Shown: positions 10,261 to 19,854 of the stretch, piece after piece
How positions within the stretch are numbered: the stretch's first letter is position 1
Layout of the letters: every line of letters begins with the position of its first letter
Source: Anaerolineales bacterium
GTDB taxonomy: Bacteria; Chloroflexota; Anaerolineae; JAAEKA01
Length of the DNA stretch: 64,000 bases
Assembly: GCA_020634615.1 (NCBI GenBank)
Contig: JACKBI010000002.1
Span: 248,001-312,000 of the forward strand
Reading direction: 5' to 3'
Made by a program: the position numbers and the translations under genes
Notes under the pieces: model-generated
The model's database searches: none
Told to the model about the DNA's origin: nothing
What the model saw: only the letters and a program-made list of their open reading frames with translations

Positions 10261-10671
10261 GTCAGGTATCTCCTTGACAAGCGATGATTGAAAGTGAGAC
10301 GTTTGCTTGATTGCCCAAGTCTAGTGCATCTTGGCGCGATTTGGTATGATCACGGTCATATCTTTCAAAGTACCGTTTCGACTCGCGACTGGAATGGGAC
10401 AAAGAGGTGCACCAACCACCCGGTTCCTGCGGATTATACGCCACAAATCGCCGCTGCCCAAGCCGATAACGCGTCGCGTCATGACTGATTGCAGGCAGGC
10501 GCCTCCATCCCGATCCACAATGAGATCAGACGTGGCCGGCTGCATCTGACTGCCAGTTGCAGGCGACAGTTTGTGACAGCCTCCGGGATACGGTATAATC
10601 GCTTCCTACCCTCGAATTGTCGCAGCCTGCAAACAGTGCTCGGCCCGCCGCGTCTTGTTTCATCGATATCT
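10261..10671. other. Divergent intergenic region
   Basis: This 411-base stretch separates the Fe-S protein gene (minus) from the ABC importer operon (plus). It contains the plus-strand promoter at 10571-10599. An open frame from 10489 continues into the permease gene but has no ribosome site and crosses the promoter, so I treat it as non-coding. I found no convincing minus-strand promoter. Confidence 0.55.
10571..10599 (+). promoter_or_regulatory. Promoter of the sugar ABC importer operon
   Basis: TTGTGA and a perfect TATAAT are separated by 17 bases. Transcription would start near 10606, leaving a 66-base leader before the ATG at 10672. Confidence 0.65.
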
Positions 10672-11622
10672 ATGCCTGTCATCACCAGCCAATCGCCGCG
10701 CACTACTCCCAAGCCACTTGCTGTCGTACGCAACCGGGCCGGCGCGTTTCTGGCGAGCTATGACGGTCAAGTACGCATTTTTCTGCTGCCGTTCCTGCTG
10801 GGCACTGCCCTGTTGATCGTCGCACCTGCGGTCTTGACTGTCGGCCTGGCGTTCACACAATACAACTCCATCAGCCCGCCGACCTGGGTTGGGCTGGACA
10901 ACTTCAAAAACCTGCTGGCCTCGCCGTTGGCGCGGTTGTCAATACGCAACTCGCTGCTCTTCCTGTTTATGGCCGTGCCGCTGCGGCTGGTCGGCGCGGT
11001 GGGCATCGCCCTCCTGCTGCAGCGACCGGGCCGCATCTACGGCCCACTGCGAGCCGGTGTCTATTTGCCGACGATCATCCCGGAAGGCGCCTACGCGCTG
11101 ATTTGGCTGTGGATTCTGAACCCGCTTTATGGACCGCTGAACGCGCTGCTGGGCGGGTTGGGACTGCCGACACCCGACTGGTTGATCCAACCGGACACGG
11201 CGCAGTTCTCGTTTGTGTTGATGTCGCTCTTCACTATCGGCGAAGGTATCATCGTCGCACTGGTGGGTCTGCGCACGATTCCAGGCGCGCTGTACGAGGC
11301 AGCGCGGGTGGACGGCGCGGGCCGCTGGCAGTCCTTCTGGCGCATTACGCTGCCCGTGCTGGCGCCCTGGCTGCTGCTGCTGACCTTCCGCGACCTGGTA
11401 GTTGTCCTGCAAAACACCTTTACGCCCTCGTTCGTGATGACCTACGGCGGCCCGTACTATGCGACGACTTTCGCGCCGCTACTGCTCTTTGAACTGGCTT
11501 TCGACATGTTCGATTTCGGCGGCGCGGCGGCGTTCATGGTCATCTTGTACGCGCTGACGGCACTGCTGGTCGTGGGTATCGTGAATCTCGTCGGTCTGAA
11601 CCAGGACGCTGATGTGGCGTAA
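10672..11622 (+). CDS. Sugar ABC transporter permease, MalF-like
   Basis: A 316-residue integral membrane protein of the carbohydrate uptake 1 family. It has about six membrane helices starting at IFLLPFLLGTALLIVAPAVL. The permease signature that docks to the ATPase is EAARVDGAGRWQSFWRITLP, followed by VLAPWLLLL. I chose the ATG at 10672 because earlier in-frame starts lie within or before the promoter at 10571-10599. It overlaps the second permease gene by 11 bases and forms the first gene of a three-gene importer operon. No ATPase gene is present; importers of this family often share a MsmK-type ATPase encoded elsewhere. The substrate, probably a sugar or polyol, cannot be told from the sequence. 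Confidence 0.88.
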   Translation: MPVITSQSPRTTPKPLAVVRNRAGAFLASYDGQVRIFLLPFLLGTALLIVAPAVLTVGLAFTQYNSISPPTWVGLDNFKNLLASPLARLSIRNSLLFLFMAVPLRLVGAVGIALLLQRPGRIYGPLRAGVYLPTIIPEGAYALIWLWILNPLYGPLNALLGGLGLPTPDWLIQPDTAQFSFVLMSLFTIGEGIIVALVGLRTIPGALYEAARVDGAGRWQSFWRITLPVLAPWLLLLTFRDLVVVLQNTFTPSFVMTYGGPYYATTFAPLLLFELAFDMFDFGGAAAFMVILYALTALLVVGIVNLVGLNQDADVA

Positions 11623-12445
11623 ACTGGGTTCGGCGGCGCGGATCGCAGCCGGAATCGCAGTGGCAGTATTGTTCGTGCTGCCGCTGCTATGGATGATCGT
11701 CGGCTCGCTGCGGCCCACCGGCCTGCCGCCGGCGCGCACGGTTGAGTGGTGGCCCAGCGATCCGCAGCTAGGCAACTACATCGCGATTTTTGACCTGTTG
11801 CCCATGGGTGTTTACCTGCGCAACTCGCTGATCGTGGTGGCTGTGGCGGTGCCGGCGACGCTGCTGACCGCGTCGCTGGCCGGCTTTGGTCTGAGCCAGC
11901 TGCGCGAGCCGTGGCGCCAGCGACTGCTGATCTACACAGTGGTCCTGTTGATGGTTCCCGCGCCCGCGGTCTGGTTGTTCCGCTACCAGATTTTGAGCTG
12001 GTTGGGCCTGCTGAGCTCCCTGTGGGCGCTGATCCTGCCAGCATTTGCCGCGGGCAGCCCGCTGCTGGTACTGCTTTTCTACTGGACCTTCCGCCGCACA
12101 CCAGTAAGCTATTTCGAGGCGGCGCGGGTCGAAGGCGCGGACGCCTGGACGTCGTGGCGCAGGATCGCAATGCCGATGGCCCGCCCGACGACGGCCGCTG
12201 TGATTGTGCTGGCTTTTGCGCTGTTCTGGAACGACTTTACCAACCCGGTGCTCTACCTTTACCGGCCCGACACCTACACACTGCCGGTCGGCATTCAAAT
12301 TCTTAAGCAGGTCGACTCGACCAACTGGCCGCTGCTGCTGGCGGGAGCGACGCTTGTCACGCTGCCCATGGTGCTGCTTTTTCTGGCACTACAACGCCAG
12401 TTTCTGCATGACGACGCCTTGTCTGAGCTGTTAGATCGTGGTTAA
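11612..12445 (+). CDS. Sugar ABC transporter permease, MalG-like
   Basis: A 277-residue inner-membrane permease and the partner of the MalF-like subunit. It has about six membrane helices, and the EAA loop reads EAARVEGADAWTSWRRIAMP. The segment FALFWNDFTNPVLYL is typical of MalG-type subunits, which usually read W-N-(D/E)-F at this place. The start overlaps the upstream stop by 11 bases in a different frame, so the two are translated together. The downstream binding-protein gene follows after 40 bases. Confidence 0.88.
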   Translation: MWRKLGSAARIAAGIAVAVLFVLPLLWMIVGSLRPTGLPPARTVEWWPSDPQLGNYIAIFDLLPMGVYLRNSLIVVAVAVPATLLTASLAGFGLSQLREPWRQRLLIYTVVLLMVPAPAVWLFRYQILSWLGLLSSLWALILPAFAAGSPLLVLLFYWTFRRTPVSYFEAARVEGADAWTSWRRIAMPMARPTTAAVIVLAFALFWNDFTNPVLYLYRPDTYTLPVGIQILKQVDSTNWPLLLAGATLVTLPMVLLFLALQRQFLHDDALSELLDRG

Positions 12446-12485
12446 TAGCCACTCATTAATCCCGAGAAGGAGTGTAGATTTTCCG

Positions 12486-13775
12486 ATGAAACGTGCGATT
12501 CTGTTTCTAGTGATTGGTGCTTTTGCTGCAGGCGCTTTGGCCGGATGTTTTCCACCCCAGCAGACGCAGCAGTCGAACGTATCATTTATGATCTCCGGTG
12601 ACCCGCACGAATATGCGGCCTATCAGGATCTCGTAGCGGCGTTCGAAGAAGCAAATCCTGACGTCAAAGTCGAATTGCGCTATGTCCCTGATGACGGCGA
12701 GTATCGCCGGCGACTGGCAGCCGACCTCTCCGCCAATGTCCCCGCGGACATCATTCTGCTGAACTACCGCCGCATCGCGGACTTCGCCGCCAACGGCGCG
12801 CTCGAACCGCTGGACAGTTATCTGGCAAACAGCGAGACGCTTTCGCTGGACAACCTGTTCGACCCGGCTGTCAAAGCGTTCCAGTTTGCCGACCAGCAAT
12901 GGTGCATTCCCCAGAACATCTCCAGTCTGGTGGTATATTACAACAAGAACCTCTTCGATGCCGCAGGCATTCCCTATCCCACCAATGACTGGACATGGGA
13001 CGACTTCCTGAACGCCGGCCTGACACTGACAGCCGATACCAACGGCGATGGCGTAACGGATCAGTACGGTGCGGGTATCGACCCGATCCTGTATCGGCTT
13101 GCTCCCTTCATCTGGCAATTGGGCGGTGAACTGGTTGACGACCCCGCCAACCCAACGCAACTGGTACTGGACAGCCCGACCGCCCTGGCGGCTATGCAGT
13201 GGTTCGTGGATCTGCAAGTGAAACATCACATCGTGCCCGACGCGGCAGCTGAAGCATCGGAGTCGGACGAAAGCCGCTTCCTGAACGGCACGCTCGGTAT
13301 GTTCTTCGACAGCCGTCGCGGCACGCCCACCATGCGAACTATCAGCGATTTCGACTGGGACGTGGCGCCACTGCCCAACGGCTCAACACCCGCCAGCATC
13401 CTGCACAGCGACGGCTATTGCATGACAGCTGACTCAAAAGACAAGGAGGCAGCCTGGAGACTTATCGAATTCGCCAACGCCCAGACCGGGCAAGAAGTGA
13501 TGGTGACCACCGGACGCACCGTGCCGTCCATGCGCGTCGTGGCCGAGTCGCCGGCGTTCCTGGAACCAGACAATCCGCCCGCCAACAGCCGGGTCTGGGT
13601 GGATGTCGTCCCGACCCTGCGTCAGGTGCCGACCATGCCCGGCTGGGTTGCCGTCGAAGATGCTGCATCGGCTGAGATCGAGCGGGCCTTCTACGGACAG
13701 GCCAGTGTCGAAGAGGCAGCGGCCGCTGCCGTAGCCCGCACACGAGAGTTTTTCGCCCCGGCAACACAGCCCTAA
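12486..13775 (+). CDS. Extracellular sugar-binding lipoprotein of the ABC importer
   Basis: A 429-residue family 1 solute-binding protein. The signal peptide ends in the lipobox LAGC with Cys21 as the lipidation site. The mature part has typical features: [17 protein letters not shown] near the start, [19 protein letters not shown], and [11 protein letters not shown] in the mid region. It contains [18 protein letters not shown] calcium-loop residues, which are common in such proteins. I start at the ATG at 12486, preceded by AAGGAG 13 bases upstream; the frame is open from 12438 but without a signal peptide there. It captures substrate outside the cell for the two permeases just upstream. Third in the operon, which is unusual, as the binding protein is usually first. 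Confidence 0.9.
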   Translation: MKRAILFLVIGAFAAGALAGCFPPQQTQQSNVSFMISGDPHEYAAYQDLVAAFEEANPDVKVELRYVPDDGEYRRRLAADLSANVPADIILLNYRRIADFAANGALEPLDSYLANSETLSLDNLFDPAVKAFQFADQQWCIPQNISSLVVYYNKNLFDAAGIPYPTNDWTWDDFLNAGLTLTADTNGDGVTDQYGAGIDPILYRLAPFIWQLGGELVDDPANPTQLVLDSPTALAAMQWFVDLQVKHHIVPDAAAEASESDESRFLNGTLGMFFDSRRGTPTMRTISDFDWDVAPLPNGSTPASILHSDGYCMTADSKDKEAAWRLIEFANAQTGQEVMVTTGRTVPSMRVVAESPAFLEPDNPPANSRVWVDVVPTLRQVPTMPGWVAVEDAASAEIERAFYGQASVEEAAAAAVARTREFFAPATQP

Positions 13776-13803
13776 GGATACGCCTGAGGACAACGCCTTT
13801 GTC

Positions 13804-13839
13804 CATGACCGGCAGTTCTTTGGAGGACTGCCAGTCATG
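13804..13839. repeat. Stem-loop of the GGACTGCCAGT family
   Basis: The arms CATGACCGGCAGT and ACTGCCAGTCATG pair with one mismatch around a 10-base loop. It lies 28 bases after the binding-protein gene and may cap its transcript, but there is no T-run. Related inverted repeats are at 25772-25834 and 59495-59578. Confidence 0.5.
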
Positions 13840-13918
13840 ACAAAGCAAATCTCCAGGCGCGCCCTACATGTTGCCACATTGACCCACAAGTTTTCCGTTC
13901 ACAGAAGGAGCACAACGC

Positions 13919-16873
13919 ATGAAATCCCTGACCAAAATGCTTGGCGGCCTGATGATCCTCGGGATCGTCGGCGTCATGGTAGCGCTACCGTCGAGTATGA
14001 CGGCGCCGGCAACCACTGCCGGCCGCAGCGCAACCGGCAGCGCTGCCAGCGCACAGAATGCCCCTGGCACCGAGCAATGGGTTGGCGCACCCGTGTCGCC
14101 CGTCCTCACCCAGGCTGCACGCGACCTGCCGCCCTACGTCGTCCAGCCCAAGCTGGACCGCGAGATCAACCCGCGCATAACCACCAACAGAAACATCGAC
14201 GGTGACTTGCGCGTCAAGAGCGGGATCGATCCCCTGCTGGCGATCCAGGAAGCTGCGCCTGAAGCCAGCGCTGATGGTTTCGACACACCGATTTTCAACT
14301 TTGATGGCGGCGGGTACCAGTTCCTCAATCCACCGGACACCAACGGCGACGTCGGCGCAAACCACTATATCCAGATGATCAATGCGACCATCGTCAGTAT
14401 CTACAACAAGAATACCGGCGCACTGATCCAGACCTTTGATCTCACCAGCCTCGGCGGCTGCGCAACCGGCAGCGGTGACCCGGTCGTGATCTATGACCAA
14501 TTGGCGGACCGCTGGTTCCTGAGCGAGTTCGGACCGGGCAGCTCAATCTGTGTGTTCATCTCACAGACTCCTGATCCGCAGGGTGCGTACTACTCCTACC
14601 AGTTCAACACGCCCAGCTTCCCCGACTACCCCAAGTTCGGTCTTTGGCCGGACGCATACTACATGACCACCAACGAGAGCAACCCGGCAGCCTATGCGCT
14701 GGACCGCGTGGCCATGCTGGCCGGCAATCCTGCGACAAGCCAGCGCTTTACTGCTCCCGATCTGTCCGGTTTCCCGTTCCAGGCGCTCACACCTGCTGAT
14801 CTCGACGGCATGATCCCGCCGCCTGCCGGTTCACCTGGCATCATCATGCGCCACCGCGACACCGAAGTGCATGGTCCGGCTGGCTTCCCTGCCGAGGACT
14901 TCCTTGAGATGTGGGCTTTCCACGTGGATTGGGCAACACCGGCGAACTCGACGTTCATCCAGTTGCCTGACATCTCCGTCGCCGAGTTCAGCTCCGATCT
15001 GTGCGGCCTGAGCTCGTTCTCGTGCATCCCGCAGCCGGGCACCAGCACCCGCCTGGACCCGCTGCGTGAGGTCATTATGTTCCGCCTGGCCTACCGCAAC
15101 TTCGGCGACCACCAGGCGCTGGTCGGCAACTTTGTCACCGACGTCAACGGCAACGACCTGGCCGGCGTGCGCTGGTTTGAGCTGAACAGCCCGCCCGCCA
15201 CCACCTGGAATCTCCACCAGGAAGGCACCTACTCACCTGACAGCACCAACCGCTGGATGGGCGCCATCGCGATGGACGCTTCGGGCAACATCGCACTGGG
15301 CTACAACGTGTCGGACGCCACCAATGTGTACCCCGGCATCCGCTACGTTGGACGTCTCGTATCTGACCCGCTGGGCACCATGCCCCAGGGCGAATACACC
15401 CTGGTGGCCGGTACGGCCAGCAACGGCAGCAACCGCTACGGCGACTACAGCGACATGGCTATCGACCCGATCGACGGCTGTACCTTCTGGTTCACCGGCG
15501 AATGGAACGCCAGCAGCCAGTGGAGTACCCGCATCGGCGCGTTCCGCTTCGACGCCTGCGGTTCCACTGACTTTGCAATGAACGTGGTTCCCAACAATCT
15601 GGCAATCTGTGCTCCCAGCGACGCCACCTATGCCGTCAATGTTGCGCCGGTCGGCGGCTTCACCGGCGATGTCAGCCTGGCAGCGGTCGGCAACCCCGGC
15701 AGCGCGAACTTCTCACCCAACCCTGTGACAACCCCGGGCAGCAGTGCGCTGGTCATCAGTGGTGCAGGCGCCGGTAACTACTCGTTCGACGTAGTCGGCA
15801 CCAGTGTGGTTACCCCGTCCCTGGTCCACACCGAGACCGTGGGCCTGGACGTGGTGGCAGCCGCTCCTGGCGCGCCGACACTGACCAGCCCGGCCAACGG
15901 TGCGATCAATGTCGGAACAACGCCGACCTTCATGTGGAACGCCGCGGCTGGCGCAACTTCCTATAGCATCGAAGTGGCCACCGATCCGGCCTTCGCCAAC
16001 GTGGTCGCGTCGGCCAGTGGGCTGGCAGGCACAAGCTGGGTGTCCAACGTGACGCTCAACACCACAACCACCTACTACTGGCGCGTCTGGGCAGAAAACG
16101 CCTGCGGCACCGGTGCATACTCCGCGACCTGGAGCTTCACCACCGTGGCCGGACCGGGCGACTGCGCCCCTGGCAGCACGCCTAGCATCCTCTACGAGAC
16201 CGGCTTCGAAAGCGGCGCTGGCGGCTGGACCAGCAGCGGCACGGGCAATACCTGGGCCATTGCAGCAACCAATCCGCACAGCGGCGCCCAGCACTTCCAT
16301 GCCAATGACCCGGCCACGGTCTCCGACCAACGGCTGGTCTCGCCGGCAGTGGCTATCCCGACCGGCCAGAACCCCGTGGTCCTGAAGTTCTGGCACGAGC
16401 CGAACACGGAACCCAGCGGCTCCACTGCCTGTTTCGACGGCGGCATCCTGGAGATCTCCACCAATGGCGGCTCAACCTGGACCCAGGTACCCAACGCGGA
16501 TCTGCTGCTTGGTTCCTATCGGGGTACAGTCTCCGGCTCCTTCGGCAACCCGCTGGCCGGTCTGCAAGCCTGGTGCGGCGAAAACGCCTACATCCAGACG
16601 ATCGCCGATGTCAGCAGCTACGCCGGCCAGACTGCCCAGTTCCGCATGCGACTGGGCACGGACACCTCCGTCAGCGCCCCCGGCTGGGACGTGGACGACG
16701 TGATGGTTCAGAGCTGCCAGACACCGACCGCCGTGACGCTGAGCAGCATCGCCACCGATACGGCTCAGTCGCCTGTGCCGATGGCTGGCCTGCCGCTAGG
16801 AGCAGTGGCTGCCGCGGGCATGGCCGGTGTAGCCCTGGCCGCTGGCTACGTCACACGTCGCCGCAACAGCTAG
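13919..16873 (+). CDS. Large secreted, cell-surface-anchored protein (paralogue 1)
   Basis: A 984-residue protein with an N-terminal signal peptide (residues 1-28) and a C-terminal hydrophobic segment followed by TRRRNS, which looks like a surface-anchoring tail. Residues 30-545 form a domain shared with the next gene, marked by LNPPDTNGDVGANHYIQMIN, FPDYPKFGLWPDAYYMTTNE, IMRHRDTEVHGPAG and NRYGDYSDMAIDP. I do not know the fold; repeated Trp/Tyr-Gly-Asp blocks would suit a beta-propeller. Then comes an Ig-like segment, a fibronectin-type repeat (TLTSPANGAINVGTTPTFMW to WSFTT) and a jelly-roll-like domain with LKFWHEPNTEPSG and WDVDDVMV. AAGGAG sits 8 bases before the ATG. It is probably an adhesin or surface enzyme; no catalytic residues are assigned. 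Confidence 0.85.
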   Translation: MKSLTKMLGGLMILGIVGVMVALPSSMTAPATTAGRSATGSAASAQNAPGTEQWVGAPVSPVLTQAARDLPPYVVQPKLDREINPRITTNRNIDGDLRVKSGIDPLLAIQEAAPEASADGFDTPIFNFDGGGYQFLNPPDTNGDVGANHYIQMINATIVSIYNKNTGALIQTFDLTSLGGCATGSGDPVVIYDQLADRWFLSEFGPGSSICVFISQTPDPQGAYYSYQFNTPSFPDYPKFGLWPDAYYMTTNESNPAAYALDRVAMLAGNPATSQRFTAPDLSGFPFQALTPADLDGMIPPPAGSPGIIMRHRDTEVHGPAGFPAEDFLEMWAFHVDWATPANSTFIQLPDISVAEFSSDLCGLSSFSCIPQPGTSTRLDPLREVIMFRLAYRNFGDHQALVGNFVTDVNGNDLAGVRWFELNSPPATTWNLHQEGTYSPDSTNRWMGAIAMDASGNIALGYNVSDATNVYPGIRYVGRLVSDPLGTMPQGEYTLVAGTASNGSNRYGDYSDMAIDPIDGCTFWFTGEWNASSQWSTRIGAFRFDACGSTDFAMNVVPNNLAICAPSDATYAVNVAPVGGFTGDVSLAAVGNPGSANFSPNPVTTPGSSALVISGAGAGNYSFDVVGTSVVTPSLVHTETVGLDVVAAAPGAPTLTSPANGAINVGTTPTFMWNAAAGATSYSIEVATDPAFANVVASASGLAGTSWVSNVTLNTTTTYYWRVWAENACGTGAYSATWSFTTVAGPGDCAPGSTPSILYETGFESGAGGWTSSGTGNTWAIAATNPHSGAQHFHANDPATVSDQRLVSPAVAIPTGQNPVVLKFWHEPNTEPSGSTACFDGGILEISTNGGSTWTQVPNADLLLGSYRGTVSGSFGNPLAGLQAWCGENAYIQTIADVSSYAGQTAQFRMRLGTDTSVSAPGWDVDDVMVQSCQTPTAVTLSSIATDTAQSPVPMAGLPLGAVAAAGMAGVALAAGYVTRRRNS

Positions 16874-16930
16874 CTTTCGCTTCAAGTGACTGTCACTTCG
16901 TAAACTAAGGACGCAACGGTCAATTGCTTA

Positions 16931-16966
16931 CCGCTCTGGCCGGTCTCCTGACCGAGCCAGTACCGG
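16931..16966 (-). repeat. Dispersed GGAGACCGGCCAAAGCG element
   Basis: CCGCTCTGGCCGGTCTCCTG then ACCGAGCCAGTACCGG is, on the minus strand, close to the elements at 60301-60340. It sits in the intergenic region between the paired secreted-protein genes. Confidence 0.6.
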
Positions 16967-17004
16967 CAAGTCCTTTGTAGACGCGTCCCAACAGTCACTT
17001 TACA

Positions 17005-17042
17005 GACTGACCCCCGTCAGAGTTATTTGGCGGGGGTCAGTC
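17005..17042. other. Strong stem-loop between the secreted-protein genes
   Basis: A perfect 12-bp stem (GACTGACCCCCG and its complement) encloses a 14-base loop. No T-run follows on either strand, so it may stabilise a 3' end or be a degenerate terminator. The rest of this 460-base gap holds one dispersed repeat and a weak promoter, and no gene. Confidence 0.6.
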
Positions 17043-17228
17043 GCGTTGGCGTCCAGGCACGGAGATCGATCGCTAATCACCCCCTGATTGGACGCTCGTC
17101 TGCCAGAGTCTGCGCACGACAATCGTTCAATCAGGTGACGCCCTGCACGCGGCGGAATACGTGAGACAGGTGGACCTGGGCGGCAAAGGCCCTGATAGTT
17201 CGGTCCATAACATCGGCTGCTACGCTAT

Positions 17229-17257
17229 TTGCTCTGGCGATGCTGCCGCGTTATACT
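17229..17257 (+). promoter_or_regulatory. Possible promoter of secreted paralogue 2
   Basis: TTGCTC and TATACT are spaced by 17 bases, about 75 bases before the start codon. The -35 match is weak. Confidence 0.35.
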
Positions 17258-17340
17258 TGATGTTGTTAGACCCATCGTGCTAGGGGCACTGTACAATCCT
17301 GGACCCCTCGGTCCGCCAAATATGAAAGGGAATGAAAACC

Positions 17341-19773
17341 ATGAGGCAATCTCGTAGACTGTTTGGTGCATTCTTGATCATCGCCCTTGCGGGTGTGATC
17401 ATCTGGTCCCCGGCAGGACTTACTGCCCCCGTGTCTGACGCTGGTCAGCGCAGTGCGGCTGGCGTCAGCTCCTTGCTCCCACAGCCACAAGAAGTTTCCA
17501 CCGGTGACGATTTCGTCACCAAACCGGTTACACCCACCCTGACCGTGGCCGCTGAGAGCCTGCCCGAGGCTCAGCTCGAATACACCCTGGACCGGGAGAT
17601 CAACCCGCGCCTCTCCACCCATTCCGTCTTCGATCCAGAGTACAACCCGGACTATGGTCCCGACCCGCTCTTGCAAGTCCAGGAAGACGCAGGGCCAGCC
17701 GCAGTCGATGCGTTCGGCACGCCGATTCTCAATTTCAACGGTCAGGGCTTTACCAACGTGAACCCGCCTGACACAGTCGGCGACGTCGGCCTGGATCGCT
17801 ATGTCCAGATGATCAACGGCAGCGGCGGCGCGCTGGTGCGCATATACAACAAGACTACCGGCGCGACGATTGGCAACCAATTCTCGCTGGACAATCTGGC
17901 GACCGGTGGCGCCTGTACATCTGGCGCTGGCGATCCGATCGTCCTCTACGACCAGGCTGCCAACCGCTGGATGCTCAGCGAGTTTGCCGCCTCCGGCAAT
18001 CACCTGTGTGTTTATGTCTCCAAGACTGCAGATCCCGCCGGCCAGTATTACTTCTACGACTTCACCACACCAAACTTCCCGGACTACCCCAAATACGCGG
18101 TCTGGCCAGATGCATACTACGTCAGCACCAACGAAAGCAGCCCGACTGCCTACGCGCTGGAACGCAGCAAAATGCTGGCTGGGCAGGCTGCCAATTACGT
18201 GCGCCGGACCGCTACTGCCCTGTCAGGCTTTGGCTTCCAGGCGCTGACACCGGCAGATCTGGATGGACCCACCGCGCCGCCCAGCGGCTCGCCGGGCATC
18301 TTCATGCGCCATCGCGACACCGAAGTACATGGCCCTGCAGGCTACCCGAACAAGGACCTGTTGGAGATCTGGACATTCACTGTCAACTGGAACAATCCAA
18401 GCGCAGCGACGTTCAGCAAGATCGCCGACATCCAGGTGGCTGAGTTCGACTCGACGCTTTGCGGCCTGACATCCTTTGCCTGTATCCCACAGCCCGGCAC
18501 CAGCGTCAAACTGGACCCGCTGCGCGAGGTGGTCATGAACCGGCTGGGTTACCGCAACTTCACCAACCGCCAGGTGCTGGTGGGCAACTTCTCCACCGAC
18601 GTCGGCAGCGACCGCGCTGGTGTGCGCTGGTTCGAGCTGCGCAAGACAGGCGCAAGCTGGACGCTGTACCAGGAAGGCACCTACGGAGCCAGCCCGCTGA
18701 ACCGCTGGATGGGCGCCATCGCCATGGACAAGAGCGGCAACATCGCGCTGGGTTATAACGTCGCCAGCAGCAGCACTTACCCCGGCATCCGTTACGCCGG
18801 CCGGCTGTCGACCGATCCGGCAGGCACGCTGCCGCAGGGCGAACACACCATCGTCAACGGCACTGCCTCCAACGCGAGTAACCGCTACGGCGACTACTCA
18901 GCCATGAGCATCGACCCATCCGACGACTGCACCTTCTGGTTCACCGGTGAGTGGAACGGCGGCAGCACCTGGTCGACGCGCGTTGCCAAGTTCAAGTTCG
19001 ACCAGTGCGGCAACACGCCGCCGCCCGGCAATCGCAAAACCTACGTGCCGCTGGTGTCGAAACGCGTGCCGCAGTTCGGTACAGTGGCTGGCAAGGTGTC
19101 GAACGCTACCAACAACGCTGGAATCCCTGGCGCCCAGGTTTGTGTGCTGTCGAGCAACCAGTGTGCAACAACCAATGCGCAGGGCAACTACAGCATTAGC
19201 AACGTGCCCGTGGGGAGCCGGAGCGTCAAGGCAACGGCAAACGGCTTCACGCCGCTCACCTTGACTGGCAACGTGCCGGCAAACGGCACGTTAACCCTCA
19301 ACTTCTCGCTATCGCCAACGCTGGCAGCCGGCGAGATCCGCGTCGTGCTGACCTGGGGACAGAGCCCCAGCGACCTCGACTCGCATCTATGGCTGCCGGC
19401 CTCAAATGCATATCACGTGTACTGGAATAACATTGGCAGTTGCACAAGCTCCCCGTGGGCATGTCTCGACGTGGACAACGTGACCGGTTACGGACCGGAA
19501 ACCATCACGATCAAGCAGCGCTACAACGGCACCTACGTTTACGCTGTGTACAACTACAGCCAGAACCCGGCGATCACGGCCTCACAGGGCGTGGTGCGCG
19601 TCTACGGACAGTCGGGTCTGGTGGCGACGTTCAACGTACCAACGAGCGGCAACGGCGCGTGGTGGTACGTCTTCGATCTGAACGGCAACACCGGCGCGAT
19701 CACGCCGCACAACGTGGTCCAGACCGGCTCCCCGGCGCCGTACTCTCCACCGATCGAGACCCTGGAAAAGTAG
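17341..19773 (+). CDS. Large secreted protein (paralogue 2) with regulatory-like and DUF2135-like domains
   Basis: An 810-residue secreted protein that shares its N-terminal 520 residues with the preceding gene (for example NPPDTVGDVGLDRYVQMING, FPDYPKYAVWPDAYYVSTNE, MRHRDTEVHGPAGYP and NRYGDYSAMSIDP). The signal peptide is in MRQSRRLFGAFLIIALAGVI. The C-terminus differs: a carboxypeptidase regulatory-like repeat (GTVAGKVSNATNNAGIPGAQ) and a domain starting GEIRVVLTWGQSPSDLDSHL, which resembles the YfaP/DUF2135 beta-sandwich. It lacks the C-terminal anchor of its neighbour, so it may be released. I prefer the ATG at 17341, with GGG 10 bases upstream, over the ATG at 17332. The pair probably arose by tandem duplication followed by C-terminal exchange. 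Confidence 0.85.
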   Translation: MRQSRRLFGAFLIIALAGVIIWSPAGLTAPVSDAGQRSAAGVSSLLPQPQEVSTGDDFVTKPVTPTLTVAAESLPEAQLEYTLDREINPRLSTHSVFDPEYNPDYGPDPLLQVQEDAGPAAVDAFGTPILNFNGQGFTNVNPPDTVGDVGLDRYVQMINGSGGALVRIYNKTTGATIGNQFSLDNLATGGACTSGAGDPIVLYDQAANRWMLSEFAASGNHLCVYVSKTADPAGQYYFYDFTTPNFPDYPKYAVWPDAYYVSTNESSPTAYALERSKMLAGQAANYVRRTATALSGFGFQALTPADLDGPTAPPSGSPGIFMRHRDTEVHGPAGYPNKDLLEIWTFTVNWNNPSAATFSKIADIQVAEFDSTLCGLTSFACIPQPGTSVKLDPLREVVMNRLGYRNFTNRQVLVGNFSTDVGSDRAGVRWFELRKTGASWTLYQEGTYGASPLNRWMGAIAMDKSGNIALGYNVASSSTYPGIRYAGRLSTDPAGTLPQGEHTIVNGTASNASNRYGDYSAMSIDPSDDCTFWFTGEWNGGSTWSTRVAKFKFDQCGNTPPPGNRKTYVPLVSKRVPQFGTVAGKVSNATNNAGIPGAQVCVLSSNQCATTNAQGNYSISNVPVGSRSVKATANGFTPLTLTGNVPANGTLTLNFSLSPTLAAGEIRVVLTWGQSPSDLDSHLWLPASNAYHVYWNNIGSCTSSPWACLDVDNVTGYGPETITIKQRYNGTYVYAVYNYSQNPAITASQGVVRVYGQSGLVATFNVPTSGNGAWWYVFDLNGNTGAITPHNVVQTGSPAPYSPPIETLEK

Positions 19774-19791
19774 AGTCTTCACATGTAATAT

Positions 19792-19829
19792 CAAAGCCCC
19801 CGGTCGGCGAATGCCAGCTGGGGGCTTTG
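19792..19829. terminator. Terminator between converging genes
   Basis: A 10-bp stem (CAAAGCCCCC and its complement) with an 18-base loop, followed by TGTTTC on the plus strand. It lies 18 bases after the secreted-protein stop and 26 bases before the end of xth, so it can serve both. Confidence 0.75.
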
Positions 19830-19854
19830 TGTTTCAGGAGGAAGAAGTACCAAT

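Noticed and set aside
10489..10671. N-terminal extension of the MalF-like permease frame
   Set aside because: It overlaps the promoter at 10571-10599 and has no membrane or family signature.
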